Below are positions 5,278-6,392 of a stretch of 6,392 nt of DNA, one piece after another. Position 1 is the first letter of the stretch; every line of letters starts with the position of its first letter. The position numbers were made by a program, and so were the translations under genes. Source of the DNA: Dehalococcoidia bacterium. Lineage in GTDB: Bacteria; Chloroflexota; Dehalococcoidia; SHYD01; SHYC01. The notes below the pieces were generated by a model. It saw only the letters and a list, made by a program, of their open reading frames with translations, had not been told where the DNA came from and did no database searches. The DNA is taken from NCBI GenBank assembly GCA_016844365.1, contig JAENIT010000037.1, forward strand, positions 1 to 6,392. The letters run 5' to 3'.

Positions 5278-6392
5278 ATGCGATCTACTTTTCATCTATC
5301 AAACCTGGCGAGCGTTGCAATAGCCTTGGCTCTTGTAGGGTCTATCCTCTTCTTCGGATATCGTGGCTGGAGCGGAGCCTGGAGCGCATTACTGCCCCCC
5401 TTCAACAAAGAAGCGAGACCAGAACTGGTCTACTCCGAACTTCTAGGGGATGTGACCGTCCTATGGGTTGCCATGGCTAACGACCCCAAGTCCCGGCTAA
5501 GTCTCGGGAGCGTCAACCACCAGCAAGGATATGGAATAAGGGGTAGTGTATCGCCGGACGGCGAAATAATCGCCTACACCGTCCTCCCGCCGGGAGCCGC
5601 TGACCCATCCTCTATGGCAGCACTGTGGCTCCTGGACAGGGCCAAAGGCCAGCAGCGAATGATTCTGGAAGGGGTAGACGTGAGGGGCGCTCCAGTCTGG
5701 GCACCAGACAGCGCTCGGTTGCTGGTCAAGTCTACACACCCCTCTGACCAGGGAGACACCAAGCACCAGATAATCCTTGTTGAGCTAGAATCCTGGGATT
5801 CGAGAGGGATTGTAACCTCCCAAGGTGAGCTGGGATTTTATCCGATTGGTTGGGCGATGGACGGCGCGCAAATTTACTACGCATCTTTAACTGAAAGAGG
5901 CACCTTCGTAAACTCCTTCGACATCATCAGTCAGGGCCAAAGGACCCTGTTCCAGGCTTCTCCCAGCATCGCCAGAGACTTCCACCTCTCTACAGATGGG
6001 GCCTATATATCCTACAGCGCGGAGGTCTCGCAGATCGGCGGCACAGCCCTGCGCCTTATGAAGGCTAACGCGGACGGGTCCAGCATTCTCGATGTGGGGG
6101 CTAAGGAGGGAGACAGCTTTGGGCCGGCCTGGAGGCCCCACGGAGGAGGGCTAACCTTCAGCACCAACGGGCGACTAATCGACCGAGGTGAGAGCGGCAG
6201 TAGCAGCAGCTTCCGCGCCCTCACGTCAGAATCTGAGGAGGGGTCGATGGTGCCCCTGGCGTGGTCGCCGGACGGTCGTTACCTGGCAGCGCGCCACCTT
6301 GAAGGGGTGTACCCTCTCAGCATCACCGGAGAGAGCCTGGTGGTTATAGATGCCGGCAGCGGCGCTATCCAGAAAATAGAAGCTAAAGGCTA
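5278..6392 (+). CDS. Membrane-anchored TolB/PD40-type beta-propeller protein, 3' end at window edge
   Basis: The frame is open from the ATG to the right edge: 371 full codons plus TA, so the next base decides between tyrosine and a stop. I do not recognise a specific gene. Residues 11-27 form one hydrophobic helix, a signal-anchor, placing the rest outside the cytoplasm. At least six PD40/WD40-like repeat cores follow: VSPDGEIIAY (91-100), WAPDSARLLV (141-150), WAMDGAQIYY (192-201), STDGAYISYS (238-247), WRPHGGGLTF (285-294) and WSPDGRYLAA (329-338). This suggests a six- or more-bladed propeller of the TolB C-terminal kind, usually a protein- or ligand-binding scaffold. No enzyme motif is seen. 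An in-frame TAG at 5245 and no earlier alternative start favour this ATG, although the Shine-Dalgarno is weak (AGG 13 nt away). It lies 72 nt after the DedA gene and may share its transcript. Confidence 0.82.
   Translation, partial: MRSTFHLSNLASVAIALALVGSILFFGYRGWSGAWSALLPPFNKEARPELVYSELLGDVTVLWVAMANDPKSRLSLGSVNHQQGYGIRGSVSPDGEIIAYTVLPPGAADPSSMAALWLLDRAKGQQRMILEGVDVRGAPVWAPDSARLLVKSTHPSDQGDTKHQIILVELESWDSRGIVTSQGELGFYPIGWAMDGAQIYYASLTERGTFVNSFDIISQGQRTLFQASPSIARDFHLSTDGAYISYSAEVSQIGGTALRLMKANADGSSILDVGAKEGDSFGPAWRPHGGGLTFSTNGRLIDRGESGSSSSFRALTSESEEGSMVPLAWSPDGRYLAARHLEGVYPLSITGESLVVIDAGSGAIQKIEAKG

Noticed and set aside
5497..6224. Several minus-strand open frames of 62-89 codons within the propeller gene
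   Set aside because: They overlap one another and are antisense to a continuous plus-strand frame with regular PD40 repeats.

Overview
The window reads as an ordinary chromosomal housekeeping stretch from a bacterium, most plausibly a Chloroflexota member (Dehalococcoidia-like). This is an inference from protein flavour: a YvcK/CofD-like protein with an N-terminal two-helix membrane domain, a short SecG with the VYRTRRGLEQ-type linker, and a free-standing gatB. No 16S rRNA or other decisive marker is present. Base composition looks balanced and even, and I see no insertion sequence, phage gene, integrase or CRISPR array.

The layout has two divergent blocks separated by about 164 bp (4397-4560). 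Everything from 4396 down to 1 is on the minus strand. In transcription order it holds tRNA-Thr(TGT), tRNA-Tyr(GTA), a small orphan HicB-like protein, gatB, a yvcK/cofD-like gene, secG, and the N-terminal part of a family 5 extracellular solute-binding protein that runs off the left edge. A good extended -10 promoter faces the tRNAs. The gaps are short: 62 nt between the tRNAs, 22 nt from tRNA-Tyr to hicB, then 44, 36, 44 and 86 nt between the protein genes. I see no convincing intrinsic terminator, so read-through from the tRNAs into the protein genes is plausible.

On the plus strand are a DedA/VTT-family membrane protein with a GTG start (4561-5205) and a membrane-anchored, TolB/PD40-type beta-propeller protein (from 5278). 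The propeller gene is open to the right edge, where its last visible codon is incomplete (TA-), so it may end exactly there or continue.

Functionally the minus-strand block mixes translation (two tRNAs and GatB, which corrects misacylated Glu-tRNA(Gln) or Asp-tRNA(Asn)) with envelope functions (YvcK-like, SecG, solute uptake). The plus-strand block is also envelope-associated (DedA and an anchored propeller). Both edge genes, the solute-binding protein and the propeller, lack a stop or a start inside the window and are easy to miss.

The most distinctive non-coding signal is a perfect 13-bp inverted repeat with a 10-nt loop. It overlaps the hicB stop codon and ends 3 nt before the gatB ribosome-binding site. 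I do not see a clearly new biological system; the HicB-hairpin-gatB arrangement is the best lead.
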